The notes: generated by a model not told the origin, from the sequence alone. A stretch of DNA of 9,945 bases from Clostridia bacterium (GCA_026000945.1 BNZI01000023.1:1-9945), one strand, 5' to 3'. Positions 1 through 7,943 are shown, numbered from the stretch's first letter. Numbers and translations: made by a program.

Positions 1-1570
1 ATCCATCTAACTTGCTGATTTGAATCTGATAGTTTTCTATAGCACCCAAGGAAGATTTTACTTGAATATTGACTGTCGTCATTGTATCCGATAAAGTAAT
101 TTCACCTGTTCCTGTAACTTGTGCTCCACTATCATATGCGCTAGCCGTGATTCTCACTTTTTTCACGGATAGTGGAACAGATAACTCATATCGCAAGGTT
201 GCCGGACTAAAAGATGGACTTAAGGCCTGTCCTTCCACTTCCAAATTTTTCAAAGATGATTTAGGATGTGTATTTCCTGTAGGTAAAATAGCCGAGCTAG
301 CAGGCATATTTTTGAAAACCGGAATCTTAAATTCCAAAGGATAATTCCTAATTCCCTCCGTATATGCTTTACTAAGTCTTTGTGCTTCTCCATACGCCCC
401 AGCTACATTAGTCATATATTGATGCTGATGAGGTGAATTCCCTTGTACATTATATTTCTTCAAATAGAGTGTATCTTGTCCGACTTTAACATAATTTTTT
501 GCATAATAGCTTGCTCCTCCTAATATGGAAGCTTGGCGACTATTCCACGGACGGAAATAATTTCCACTTTGCCCAGCATACCACAATCCTCTTTGTACAG
601 CAGTAAGTCCTGATGCCGGATAAGCCTCTATATTAAAAAAATTATATAAATTTTCATAACCTTTTTCTTTACCAGAAATAGACTTGCCTAAGCCATTATT
701 CCCTTGCTCTTGACAAATCATTGCAGCAATAACATAAGGATTTAAACCAGTCTGTACTGCCGTATCCATAATGATTTCATGATAAGAAAGATTTTTTCCA
801 TTTTCCGTGAAGTTTCCAGCTAAAAATGTCCCCTTAGACAACTGACTCAATCCCTCTACATTTTGCAAACTCTGCTGATAAGCATGAGAAATAAATTGAA
901 AAATATTATCCTCTGTTAAAAAATTTCGAGGATCTAAGTAATAAGCAATAATTTCCTTAGAAGCAGCAACCCATGTCGATCCGTCAAAGCCCACCCAAGT
1001 ACCGCTGGACCACTGATAGGCACCATCTTGTAAAGACTTCCATGAACTAATACTAGAGTAATGAACTAAATTTTTCCCCAAAGTACTTTGTTTATCCAAG
1101 GCACTAGACCAGTTCATATTGGTATGTAAGGCGCGAAAAATCCATTTAGGGTATTTTTTATGTAAGGCCCGCAATGCTTCTTTATAACTTTCCGGAAAAT
1201 TTTCTTCACTTAACATTGCCTCAAAATGGCTATCTCCACTTTGCTTCTCACTAATTTGAATATAGTCACTACTCACAAAGCCTTGTTTTTGTACTGAACC
1301 CTCAGCAAAAGAAATTTTATACCAAGTTTTTTGTGAACTATCTTTTGTCTCATCAATAACGATAACCGTAACCCCCTTCGCAACGGAACCGACCTTACTA
1401 TAAGTTACCCCCGGACCTGAACGTACGTTTAACGTAGTGCTTGTGGTATTGACTATTCCATTTTTCGCTTCATATGCCACTGCATAAAATAAAAAAATGT
1501 AACAGAAAGCTACTAAAACAACTAGGGAAACTAAAAATAACCCTATCTTGTTTTTTGCTTGATTATTCAT
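1..1570 (-). CDS. Secreted SH3b-domain endo-beta-N-acetylglucosaminidase (C-terminus outside window)
   Basis: This is a probable peptidoglycan hydrolase that cuts the glycan strand outside the cell. About 523 residues are visible and the frame is still open at the left edge, so the C-terminus is missing. A hydrophobic signal or anchor segment spans about residues 9-32. A bacterial SH3 domain follows at about 41-105, with the typical LNVRSGPG motif. The region from about 130 to 400 is of the clostridial glucosaminidase type; it contains WVAASKEIIAYYLDPRNF and, further on, ICQEQGNNGLGKS and YNFFNIEAYP. The likely catalytic glutamate is E288 in CQEQG. A cadherin-like beta-sandwich domain begins near residue 438 at LKNLEVEGQALSPSFSPAT and runs to the edge. 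The ATG at 1568-1570 is preceded by AGGAGA at a good distance. The domain order is seen in the sequence; the enzymatic activity is inferred from family resemblance. Confidence 0.85.
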   Translation of the reverse strand, partial: MNNQAKNKIGLFLVSLVVLVAFCYIFLFYAVAYEAKNGIVNTTSTTLNVRSGPGVTYSKVGSVAKGVTVIVIDETKDSSQKTWYKISFAEGSVQKQGFVSSDYIQISEKQSGDSHFEAMLSEENFPESYKEALRALHKKYPKWIFRALHTNMNWSSALDKQSTLGKNLVHYSSISSWKSLQDGAYQWSSGTWVGFDGSTWVAASKEIIAYYLDPRNFLTEDNIFQFISHAYQQSLQNVEGLSQLSKGTFLAGNFTENGKNLSYHEIIMDTAVQTGLNPYVIAAMICQEQGNNGLGKSISGKEKGYENLYNFFNIEAYPASGLTAVQRGLWYAGQSGNYFRPWNSRQASILGGASYYAKNYVKVGQDTLYLKKYNVQGNSPHQHQYMTNVAGAYGEAQRLSKAYTEGIRNYPLEFKIPVFKNMPASSAILPTGNTHPKSSLKNLEVEGQALSPSFSPATLRYELSVPLSVKKVRITASAYDSGAQVTGTGEITLSDTMTTVNIQVKSSLGAIENYQIQISKLDG

Positions 1571-1644
1571 TTGTATGTCTCCTAAAAACTCTTATCTAAA
1601 AGTAAATTTTTCTCAATATTTTTCCCTTTTTCGTTATTTATCTC

Positions 1645-1673
1645 ATTATAGTAACAAGATCGAATCAGGTCAA
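1645..1673 (-). promoter_or_regulatory. Sigma-70-type promoter of the glucosaminidase gene
   Basis: On the minus strand a -35 TTGACC (1668-1673) and a perfect -10 TATAAT (1645-1650) are separated by exactly 17 bases. The predicted transcript starts near 1638, leaving a leader of about 65 bases before the AGGAGA site and the ATG at 1570. It is the best promoter match in the window. MITE 1 starts about 145 bases upstream, so the promoter is intact. Confidence 0.75.
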
Positions 1674-1944
1674 CCTTTACTTGAAAATTTTTGATTCTTC
1701 TTATAGTCTTCTTATCAATTTATTTTTTATCTTCATTTTTGAACAAAATTCCTTTATTTTCTTCACCAAATCTTTAAACTTCTGATTCAGATCGAGCTAT
1801 GTTTGTAGTCTTTTTTAGGGCGTATTCACACTATCCGAAAGATCTAAATTTTATGTGGATTTTCCGCTCCGCAGGGCAAATTTTCGGAGACAAGCATGCG
1901 CATTTCAATAAAGCAAAAAGCTTATTTAGTATTTTCCCTGAAAG

Positions 1945-2021
1945 GAGAATGTTGTAGATAGTTTTTCTAAGAGCCTGTTTTCATATCTCCAAACGAAGAG
2001 AATATTGTGGATAGTTTTTCT
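1945..2021 (+). repeat. Short direct repeat inside MITE 1 (period 53)
   Basis: GAGAATGTTGTAGATAG and the following TTTTTCT (1945-1968) recur with two changes as GAGAATATTGTGGATAG and TTTTTCT (1998-2021). MITE 2 carries one related copy at the equivalent place, so this looks like local growth of MITE 1. Confidence 0.6.
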
Positions 2022-2040
2022 CTCCTACACGAAGAGGTGA

Positions 2041-2244
2041 CACAGGAATAATGGAGATATTTCAAGGAATTCAGGCACCGTATGAGGAAAAATAGACCAA
2101 TATAATCCCGTGAGTGAGACATGAAAATAGACTCCCACACACAAAAGATGCGCAGGAATACTGGAGGTATTTCAAGGAATCTTGATACCATATGAGGAAA
2201 AACAGACACATATAATCCCGTAAGTGAGACACTTAGGCAGGCTC
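2041..2244 (+). repeat. Two tandem copies of a ~94-bp unit inside MITE 1 (period 110)
   Basis: Unit 1 (2041-2134) and unit 2 (2151-2244) share, in order, CAGGAATA, TGGAG-TATTTCAAGGAAT, CATATGAGGAAAAA or its near match, TATAATCCCGT and AGTGAGACA. MITE 2 holds only one related, more diverged unit (RC of about 6528-6626). The extra unit explains most of the size difference between the two elements (490 against 327 bp). Confidence 0.75.
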
Positions 2245-2361
2245 TAAGTACTGACCAGTACAAAATTTACCAAAATATAGATTCCCCTCGGTAGTGTGAA
2301 CACGCTCTAGGCAATAAGTTCTTTTTTCTCATAGAAAAACAAAAACAAATTTCTACAATAA

Positions 2362-3537
2362 TCAAGGAGCAAGTTTTTCCAAAATATTCTTTACACAGTA
2401 TGGATAATCAATTTTCAAAATATCTCTATCCACACAAATGGGATATTCCACATAAACCTTGCCATTAATTTTCACCGACAGCACGCCAATTTTCTCTCCC
2501 TTTTGTACAGGTGCTTCCAATTGCCTCGGTGTATCATAAATCAGCTCTACTTGATCATCTTCACTTAACAGCAAATTCAATTCAGCATCAATATACGTAT
2601 CGGTATACTTTTCCTGCCCATTTTTTACAAAAAATTGCTGATAAGTTTTAATCGGCTCTAGAACTTGCTTATATTGATAATGGGTCAAAGCATAGTTCAT
2701 TAATTTTTGTGTATCACTCCATTTATATGTACGGTTTGGTGGCCATCCTGAAGCCAAAACCACAGAAATAAAACTTTTTCCATCACGTCTTATAGCCCCC
2801 ACAAAACAATATCCGGCTTTCCCGGTGAATCCTGTTTTGATTCCAATTGCTCCATCCATTTGACCTAAAAAAGCATTGGCATTATGTACTGCTTTCTGCG
2901 TTCCCGCTGTCAGCTCTGAAAAATTCCAAGCAGCAGTATTTGTAATACTAAGAAATTGCTCATTTTGAATAGCATATTGCGCTATTTTTGCTAATTCTTC
3001 AGCGGTCGTTTGATGACCAAGCGCATCTAAACCATTCGGTGTTACAAAATTGGTTTGCTTACACCCTAAATCCTGCGCTTTTTGATTCATTAATGAAGCA
3101 AAACCCTCCACCGACCCACCTATATGCTCGGCAATTGCTACTGCAGAATCATTATGGGATTGCAACATTAAAGAATATAGCAAATCTTGTAAATAATATT
3201 GCTGATTTTTACTCATACCCAAATGCACTTTAGGCTGTCTTGCCGCATATTCAGAAATCGTAACTACATCATCCATTTTCCCGTTTTCTAAAGCAATGAT
3301 GCACGTCATAATTTTTGTCGTGCTTGCCATGGCCAAAACATCCTGTCCTTTTTTGCTAAATAAAATACGCCCGGAATCTGCATCCATCAAGACCGCAGAT
3401 TGGGCGTACAAATTATTTAATTCAGAAGGAATTTCAATTGCTTCTTTGCCCGTCTCGTTTTCCTGCGCAAAAAGGATTTGGCTGGGCAGTAAGGCAAGGC
3501 AAAGGATGAAGAACCAAAGGATTAGTTTTTTTTGCAT
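2362..3537 (-). CDS. D-alanyl-D-alanine carboxypeptidase (penicillin-binding protein, peptidase family S11, DacA/DacF-like)
   Basis: This low-molecular-weight penicillin-binding protein removes the terminal D-alanine from peptidoglycan stem peptides on the outer face of the membrane. All three active-site motifs are present in 391 residues: S72-T-T-K75 in MASTTKI, S127-H-N129, and K234-T-G236 in GIKTGFTGKAGYC. A signal peptide covers about residues 1-24, with cleavage likely after ILFA. The C-terminal 110 residues fit the PBP5-type beta domain. The family's C-terminal amphipathic membrane anchor is not obvious here. The length is close to that of Bacillus DacF. The ATG at 3535-3537 follows an AAAGGGA ribosome site. 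The gene stands alone: 149 bases separate it from the ABC ATPase gene upstream and MITE 1 lies downstream. The role is clear from the motifs; which Dac paralogue it represents is not. Confidence 0.93.
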   Translation of the reverse strand: MQKKLILWFFILCLALLPSQILFAQENETGKEAIEIPSELNNLYAQSAVLMDADSGRILFSKKGQDVLAMASTTKIMTCIIALENGKMDDVVTISEYAARQPKVHLGMSKNQQYYLQDLLYSLMLQSHNDSAVAIAEHIGGSVEGFASLMNQKAQDLGCKQTNFVTPNGLDALGHQTTAEELAKIAQYAIQNEQFLSITNTAAWNFSELTAGTQKAVHNANAFLGQMDGAIGIKTGFTGKAGYCFVGAIRRDGKSFISVVLASGWPPNRTYKWSDTQKLMNYALTHYQYKQVLEPIKTYQQFFVKNGQEKYTDTYIDAELNLLLSEDDQVELIYDTPRQLEAPVQKGEKIGVLSVKINGKVYVEYPICVDRDILKIDYPYCVKNILEKLAP

Positions 3538-3673
3538 ATTCTTTTATCCCTTTTCTCAATTTCTATAACTTATGCAAAAAATAAGGGCTTCATTCTTGTT
3601 TTTCTATGCAAGGCTATCCTACTTAGGGTTTCTATTCTTAATTAAAATATATTTCCATAATATAGAAATTTAT

Positions 3674-3707
3674 AAAGGGATTTTTCCTAGCGATTCGAAA
3701 ATCCTTT
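3674..3707 (-). terminator. Possible hairpin at the end of the importer operon
   Basis: AAAGGATTTT and AAAATCCCTTT on the minus strand can pair into a stem of about 10 base pairs with one bulged base and a 13-base loop. It overlaps the stop codon of the ATPase gene (TAG at 3687-3689). The downstream strand is AT-rich but lacks a clean U run, so termination is uncertain. Confidence 0.3.
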
Positions 3708-4451
3708 TCTTAAACAAAATCCCACTTGCTCCCGACGCAATACCTCCACACCAAATGCTTTTTCTATCGCTCCTGAATGTTCCACTTCTTCTGCTGTCCC
3801 TGCAACAAGTACTCGCCCCCCTTTCATCACCACTACTTGCTCTGCATTTTCCAATGCCATCCGCAAATCATGCAAAACCACAACAACTGTTTTCCCCTCC
3901 CGCTTACATTCTTTTAAAAATTCTAATAATTCCAGCTGATGCACGATGTCCAAATAGGTAGTCGGTTCATCCAGCAAAATATTTTTTGTATCCTGTGCCA
4001 GCAACATGGCTAAATAAACTTTTTGCCTCTGTCCACCAGACAAATGGCTGAGTAATTGCTGTCGTTGTGAGAAAATCCCCATCTTTTTCATAGCATTTTC
4101 TGCTATTTGTTTATCTTCTAAACAGTAAATCCGAGGATAATTTAACCAAGGAAAGCGGCCATGCAAAACCAAAGCTCCTACGGTAATGTCTGGTATAGGT
4201 CGGCTTTGTGGCAGTAAAGCAATCTTTTGAGAGAGTTGTTTTCTAGATAATGCGCTTAAAGACTCTCTATCCACATTGACTTCTCCTTTTGCAAAGGGAA
4301 GCTGTTTACTGCAAAGCTTCAATAAAGTACTCTTCCCGCAACCATTCGGACCAACAATCACTGTCAACTGAGCATCCGAAAAAGTTAAAGATACATCTTG
4401 TAGAATTTTTGCTAAAGCATAACCTCCAAAAAGATTCTTACACTCAATCAT
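3687..4451 (-). CDS. ABC transporter ATP-binding protein, siderophore/heme/cobalamin type (FepC/FhuC/BtuD-like)
   Basis: This cytoplasmic ATPase drives metal-chelate or corrinoid uptake through the neighbouring permease. With the start chosen here it has 254 residues, normal for the family. It has the full motif set: Walker A GPNGCGKST (34-42), Q-loop Q82 in LLPQSRP, signature LSGGQ (137-141), Walker B ILLDEP with D161-E162, and H194 in VLHDL. The frame is open 18 codons further upstream, but ATG 4449-4451 is preferred. It has AAGGAGA at ideal spacing, and translation from there gives the conserved N-terminus MIECKNLFGGY. That start overlaps the permease stop codon by 8 bases, which suggests translational coupling. 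The ligand cannot be read from the ATPase. Confidence 0.93.
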   Translation of the reverse strand: MIECKNLFGGYALAKILQDVSLTFSDAQLTVIVGPNGCGKSTLLKLCSKQLPFAKGEVNVDRESLSALSRKQLSQKIALLPQSRPIPDITVGALVLHGRFPWLNYPRIYCLEDKQIAENAMKKMGIFSQRQQLLSHLSGGQRQKVYLAMLLAQDTKNILLDEPTTYLDIVHQLELLEFLKECKREGKTVVVVLHDLRMALENAEQVVVMKGGRVLVAGTAEEVEHSGAIEKAFGVEVLRREQVGFCLRKGFSNR

Positions 4452-5442
4452 AGCGTTTTCTCCTTGCCCCAAACAACAACCATAAAAAGAAAGGTACGCC
4501 AACATAGGAAATTAAAATACCCACTGGCAGCTCAAAAGGCGTAAATAATGTACGTGCAACGGTATCGCAGAGCAATAAAAAATTTGCTCCCAAAAGTGCA
4601 GACAGAGCAAGCAAAGCTCTTTTTGTGCCTCCTTGTAAAAGCAAGCGGGACATATGAGGAATAATCAAACCGACAAAAGAAATTAAGCCCGCAAAACTGA
4701 CTACTGCTCCCGTCAAAATAGAAGCCAATGCCAGAAATAAAAAACGGTAGACTTCCACAGGTAAACCCAAAGATGAGGCGGTATCTTTTCCCAAACTCAA
4801 AATATCTAATTCTCCTGCAAAAATCCATGTCAGCACCAAAGCAAACACAATCAAACCAGTGGCAGGAAGTAACTGTTTCATCGAAATGCCCATAAACCCT
4901 CCATTTTGAAAATCCCGCAAGTTTCCCATAATCTCGGGATGTATAGTCGTCAAGGTGCTAATGCCCGCATTCATCAAACTAGATAATGCAACTCCAGACA
5001 AGACTAAAGTCATACGGGAAAGCCCTACAGCACAGGCAATCCCATAGACAAACAGCATAGCCAAAAAAGCGCCGCAAAAAGCGGCCAATGGCAAAATGAA
5101 TACACTTTTTGCTAGGCAAACCATACAAAGCACAACAGCTAGTCCAGCACCTGCATTGATTCCAATAATGCTAGGGCCTGCCAACGCATTCGCTAAAGCA
5201 GTCTGTATCAATACACCAGACACAGAAAGGGCAGATCCTGCTAAAACCGCAGCAATTAAACGGGGAAAACGAATCTGCCATAAAATCCGTCCCACATTAG
5301 ACTCTTTCCCCTTTGTTAAACCATAAAATAACTCTGATAAGCGAAAATATACTGATCCCCATGAAAAAGAGAATAAAAGTAAAAAAATAAGTAAAATAGA
5401 GAAAAAAATAAACAACAAGACTTGCTTTTTACTCTTCCTCAT
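4444..5442 (-). CDS. FecCD-family ABC transporter permease
   Basis: This polytopic membrane protein is the channel of the importer and normally works as a homodimer when a single permease gene is present, as here. Its 332 residues match the BtuC/FhuB/FecCD family. The first hydrophobic helix is at about 8-27, followed by the conserved RFPRLIAAVLAGSALSVSG block and ALANALAGPSIIGINAGAG. Near the C-terminus is AGLISFVGLIIPHMSR, which forms the coupling-helix region contacting the ATPase. The start ATG (5440-5442) lies inside the end of the binding-protein gene, a 14-base overlap. Its own ribosome site is modest (GGA about 9 bases upstream), again consistent with coupling. The end overlaps the ATPase gene. 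Confidence 0.93.
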   Translation of the reverse strand: MRKSKKQVLLFIFFSILLIFLLLFSFSWGSVYFRLSELFYGLTKGKESNVGRILWQIRFPRLIAAVLAGSALSVSGVLIQTALANALAGPSIIGINAGAGLAVVLCMVCLAKSVFILPLAAFCGAFLAMLFVYGIACAVGLSRMTLVLSGVALSSLMNAGISTLTTIHPEIMGNLRDFQNGGFMGISMKQLLPATGLIVFALVLTWIFAGELDILSLGKDTASSLGLPVEVYRFLFLALASILTGAVVSFAGLISFVGLIIPHMSRLLLQGGTKRALLALSALLGANFLLLCDTVARTLFTPFELPVGILISYVGVPFFLWLLFGARRKRYD

Positions 5443-6406
5443 ATAAAATTTTCCAAAGCTGTTGATAAGCCTCTGCCCAACGATGATTTGGTTTTTGATG
5501 AAATAAATCTTTGGGCAAAGTGATATATCGTCCAGTTTTTACCGCAGTTAAGCTTGACCAAACCGGATGGGAAAGCAAAGTATCTTGTAAAGCTTGTCTT
5601 GCATTTTCCTCTGAAGTTCCCATAAGCACGACAAAGATAAAATCAGGATCTTCTTGCAAGATAACTTCTAAACTTAACTGTTCTAGTAAGCCCGCTTCGC
5701 TATCTGCAATATTTATGCAACCCATATCTTTTAACATCTCCCCTGCCATCGTATCGCTGTTTCGAACAACTACTTTCCCTGTGCTCGCCCGTAATAACAA
5801 GATTTTGGGATGTGGCTTACTTTCCGTTTTTTTAATCATTTCTTGAATTTCACTTTGAATTTGTTCTCCGTACTCTCTATATAACTCCTCTTTTCCGTTT
5901 AATTCTGTGCAGATTTTTAGCATATGTAAATAATCGTCAAACTTTTCTACTGAAAAATATGCGGCAGTAATCTTTGAGGTTTGCAATACTTCATTTACTT
6001 TAGTATGCCCCGCAATATCTGCGGATAAAATGACTAAATCCGGATTCAATGCAATGATCTTTTCTAAATTCGGCTCATGAAGCGCACCAACATTTTCAAT
6101 TCCATCCATATCCATTAAAGACTCTTCAAAAACATCTTGGCTTGCGCCGCTTAACTCCCCCCCTGCCAAGGTCCACACTTCGGCAAAACTTTTTGATAAA
6201 GCAATGACTTGTTTAGGATGAGAAAGACGGATTTCATGCCCTAAGGCATCCGTGAATTCAAAAACTTTTTCTTCTATTTTTTTACTCTCTATTTCCGTTT
6301 CTACTACGTTTTCTGTTGCTATAGACGAAAGCGTTTGTGTTGCACAAGATGAGAGCATAACAATTATTCCCATCAAAAATAAGATTAGAATTATCCCCTT
6401 TTTCAT
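5429..6406 (-). CDS. Iron-complex/cobalamin-type ABC transporter substrate-binding lipoprotein
   Basis: This lipid-anchored receptor captures the ligand and delivers it to the FecCD permease. The chosen start gives 325 residues. MKKGIILILFLMGIIVMLSSC is a lipoprotein signal peptide with lipobox L-S-S-C and acylated C21. A ligand-binding domain of the two-lobed Peripla_BP_2 type follows, opening with FTDALGHEIRLSHPKQVIAL and containing EPNLEKIIALNPDLVI. An ATG seven codons upstream (6425-6427) is in frame but has no ribosome site, whereas ATG 6404-6406 follows AAGGATG at good spacing. This is the first gene of the three-gene operon. Only 58 bases separate it from MITE 2. No convincing Fur box or promoter was found in that stretch. 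Iron siderophore, heme or corrinoid are all possible ligands. Confidence 0.9.
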   Translation of the reverse strand: MKKGIILILFLMGIIVMLSSCATQTLSSIATENVVETEIESKKIEEKVFEFTDALGHEIRLSHPKQVIALSKSFAEVWTLAGGELSGASQDVFEESLMDMDGIENVGALHEPNLEKIIALNPDLVILSADIAGHTKVNEVLQTSKITAAYFSVEKFDDYLHMLKICTELNGKEELYREYGEQIQSEIQEMIKKTESKPHPKILLLRASTGKVVVRNSDTMAGEMLKDMGCINIADSEAGLLEQLSLEVILQEDPDFIFVVLMGTSEENARQALQDTLLSHPVWSSLTAVKTGRYITLPKDLFHQKPNHRWAEAYQQLWKILYEEE

Positions 6407-6465
6407 TTTATCATCCTTTCTTACCATTATGATCGTTCTTATTCACTACTCTTTAGCGTCTGTTA

Positions 6466-6792
6466 GGATGTGTTCACACTACCGCAGAACGTCTATCTTT
6501 TGCTAGCTTCCCCGCTGGTCTGCGTTTAGAGTCTAGTTTCCTATCTCAATTTGCAGAAGAATATTTGTCCTAGTTTTCTCCTTTAACGTTGAAATTCCTC
6601 GAAATACTAGATAATATTCCTGCGTCACCTCTTCAGATAGGAGAAAAACAATACACAAAACTCTCCTCCTTCGCAAATACTGAACAAGCTCTTCATTGTC
6701 TTGAAATATGTACCATAGATCTACAAAACTTTCTTATCTATGCAGAAAATCTACACAAAAGTTGAGTATCGTATGTAATAGTAAACACATCC
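6466..6792. mobile_element. MITE 2: second copy of the inverted-repeat element, opposite orientation
   Basis: The ends GGATGTGTTCACACTACC and, reverse-complemented, GGATGTGTTTACTATTAC are imperfect terminal inverted repeats, flanked by TA on both sides (6464-6465 and 6793-6794). The 327-bp interior encodes no protein. Read on the minus strand it is collinear with MITE 1, including GAAGAGGTGACGCAGGAATA (RC 6615-6634) and a matching region before the right end. It lies between lacI and the importer operon. Its last base supplies the G of the lacI TAG stop codon. Confidence 0.75.
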
Positions 6793-7814
6793 TAATAAAA
6801 CTTCCATTTATCCATTTTTTTAACGCTTTCCCTGATGATTAATTTATTGGGAAAATAAATTTTTACGGGAAGTTGATGTTGTTTTTGAATTCGACTAAGT
6901 AAAACTTGTACCGCCATACTCCCCATTTCCAAAATTGGCATTTCTACGGTGGTCAACATCGGGGAAGCATAGCCCGAATCCTGAATATTATCTATTCCGA
7001 TCAAAGAAATTTGCTCCGGAACTTTAATTTTTTCTACCCTCAAACGCTTTAATACAGAAAGTACCAACACATCCGTAGCACAAAAAATCGCACTAGGCAA
7101 AGGTATATCTGCGGTTAATAATTGATCTAAACCACAAACTCCACCTGTTCCGTTTTGCGGATTTTGACAAACCAAACGCTTGTCATCATCTAATTTATAC
7201 TTTTTTACCAGATCCAAATATGCCCTATAGCGGACTTCATTCACGATCTCTCCTAAATAAGCAATTCTTCGATGTCCCATTGAAATTAAATACTCCAAGG
7301 CAATTTGGGCTGCCTCATACCCATCACAAAGGATCTGATCCCACTTTGCCTCTATCGGATTTCTACCAATATAGATCCGATTTTTAATCTGTTTTTCTAA
7401 AAAAGAAATTGTTTTTTGCTTTAATCTGCCTAAGACTAACACGCCATCTATTTGGCTGAATTTCAAGCCTTCTAATGCTTTTTCATCCATACTTGAACAA
7501 AAATTTCTAAGCGGATAGGCCTTTTGCATTGCCCGCTGTTCAATCACTCTGCCTAATTGCTCAAAAAAAGGGTTATCTTCCAAATCATTTACTCTTCCCA
7601 AAATACAGCTTAACGCTCCACTCTGACTTTTCGTAAAATTTCCTTGCTTGAGTGCCTTTGCGTTTTGATTCGGAATATAACCGTTCTCTTGCACTACTTT
7701 CCAAATGCGATCCCTAACTTCCTTTCGAGCAAAACTGTTATCCGGCGAATTTAACACCCTCGAAACAGTTGAAACCGAAACTTCTGCTTTTTCGGCAATG
7801 TCTTTTAAGGTCAT
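6792..7814 (-). CDS. LacI/GalR-family transcriptional regulator
   Basis: This is a DNA-binding regulator that responds to a small ligand, often a sugar. The 340 residues are typical of the family. A LacI helix-turn-helix starts at residue 2 (TLKDIAEKAEVSVSTVSRVLN). The hinge helix lies near NQNAKALKQ, whose leucine normally inserts into the operator minor groove. A periplasmic-binding-protein-like effector domain spans about 60-332, with MGHRRIAYLG and ISLIGIDNIQDSGYASPMLTTVEMP. A strong AAGGAGGGA site precedes ATG 7812-7814. The stop codon is TAG, formed by a TA plus the terminal base of MITE 2; without the insertion it would be TAA and the protein unchanged. The likely targets are its own promoter and the flavoprotein gene on the other side of the accessory segment, and perhaps the importer operon. 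The effector is unknown. Confidence 0.92.
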   Translation of the reverse strand: MTLKDIAEKAEVSVSTVSRVLNSPDNSFARKEVRDRIWKVVQENGYIPNQNAKALKQGNFTKSQSGALSCILGRVNDLEDNPFFEQLGRVIEQRAMQKAYPLRNFCSSMDEKALEGLKFSQIDGVLVLGRLKQKTISFLEKQIKNRIYIGRNPIEAKWDQILCDGYEAAQIALEYLISMGHRRIAYLGEIVNEVRYRAYLDLVKKYKLDDDKRLVCQNPQNGTGGVCGLDQLLTADIPLPSAIFCATDVLVLSVLKRLRVEKIKVPEQISLIGIDNIQDSGYASPMLTTVEMPILEMGSMAVQVLLSRIQKQHQLPVKIYFPNKLIIRESVKKMDKWKFY

Positions 7815-7899
7815 TCCTATCCCTCCTTGCCTCTATTCCTCTCTTAGAAAATAACGGTAAGTTCGATAAGAGTTTATTCCACTCTTTTTTATATCCTAC

Positions 7900-7928
7900 T
7901 TTATATCATATAAAACATATAAAAACAA
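7900..7928 (-). promoter_or_regulatory. Candidate lacI promoter with overlapping palindrome
   Basis: On the minus strand TTGTTT (7923-7928) and TATAAA (7900-7905) are 17 bases apart, placing the start of the lacI transcript near 7893. The -10 lies inside the perfect palindrome TTTATATCATATAAA (7900-7914), which is nearly conserved in repeat copy B. A repressor bound there would block the promoter, so autoregulation is possible. The promoter call is moderate because the region is very AT-rich. Confidence 0.45.
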
Positions 7929-7943
7929 TATGTAAAGTATGAT

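Larger units (their letters stand above)
1818..2307. mobile_element. MITE 1: non-autonomous inverted-repeat element with TA target duplication
   Basis: The left end GGGCGTATTCACACTATC and the reverse complement of the right end, GAGCGTGTTCACACTACC, are imperfect terminal inverted repeats. A TA dinucleotide flanks each end (1816-1817 and 2308-2309), as in IS630/Tc1-mariner-type insertion. The 490-bp interior encodes no transposase. Its interior is collinear with the element at 6466-6792 when that copy is reverse-complemented; for example GAAGAGGTGACACAGGAATA (2031-2050) matches 19 of 20 bases of RC 6615-6634. A 98-codon open frame on the minus strand (1967-2263) lies wholly inside the element and looks like non-coding repeat DNA. 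The element separates the carboxypeptidase and glucosaminidase genes without breaking either. The assignment to a transposase class is inference from the TA duplication. Confidence 0.75.

Noticed and set aside
1700..1797. Short lysine-rich minus-strand frame (DLNQKFKDLVKKIKEF)
   Set aside because: It has no start codon or ribosome site, is AT-driven, and lies upstream of a clear promoter; it could be a relic but is not supportable.
1967..2263. 98-codon open frame on the minus strand
   Set aside because: It lies entirely inside MITE 1, covers its tandem units, has no ribosome site, and its peptide repeats the DNA repeat structure; it is a chance frame in the element.
2315..2345. Terminator after the carboxypeptidase gene
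   Set aside because: The inverted repeat TTTTTCT-cat-AGAAAAA is pure AT with a 3-base loop and no GC core; too weak to call.
4452..4505. Upstream in-frame start for the ABC ATPase (18 extra residues)
   Set aside because: The extra residues do not resemble the family and overlap the permease gene, while the internal ATG at 4449-4451 has an AAGGAGA site at ideal spacing.
6407..6465. Fur box upstream of the binding-protein gene
   Set aside because: Only a short match (GATCATAATG) was seen, with no 19-base palindrome of the Fur type.
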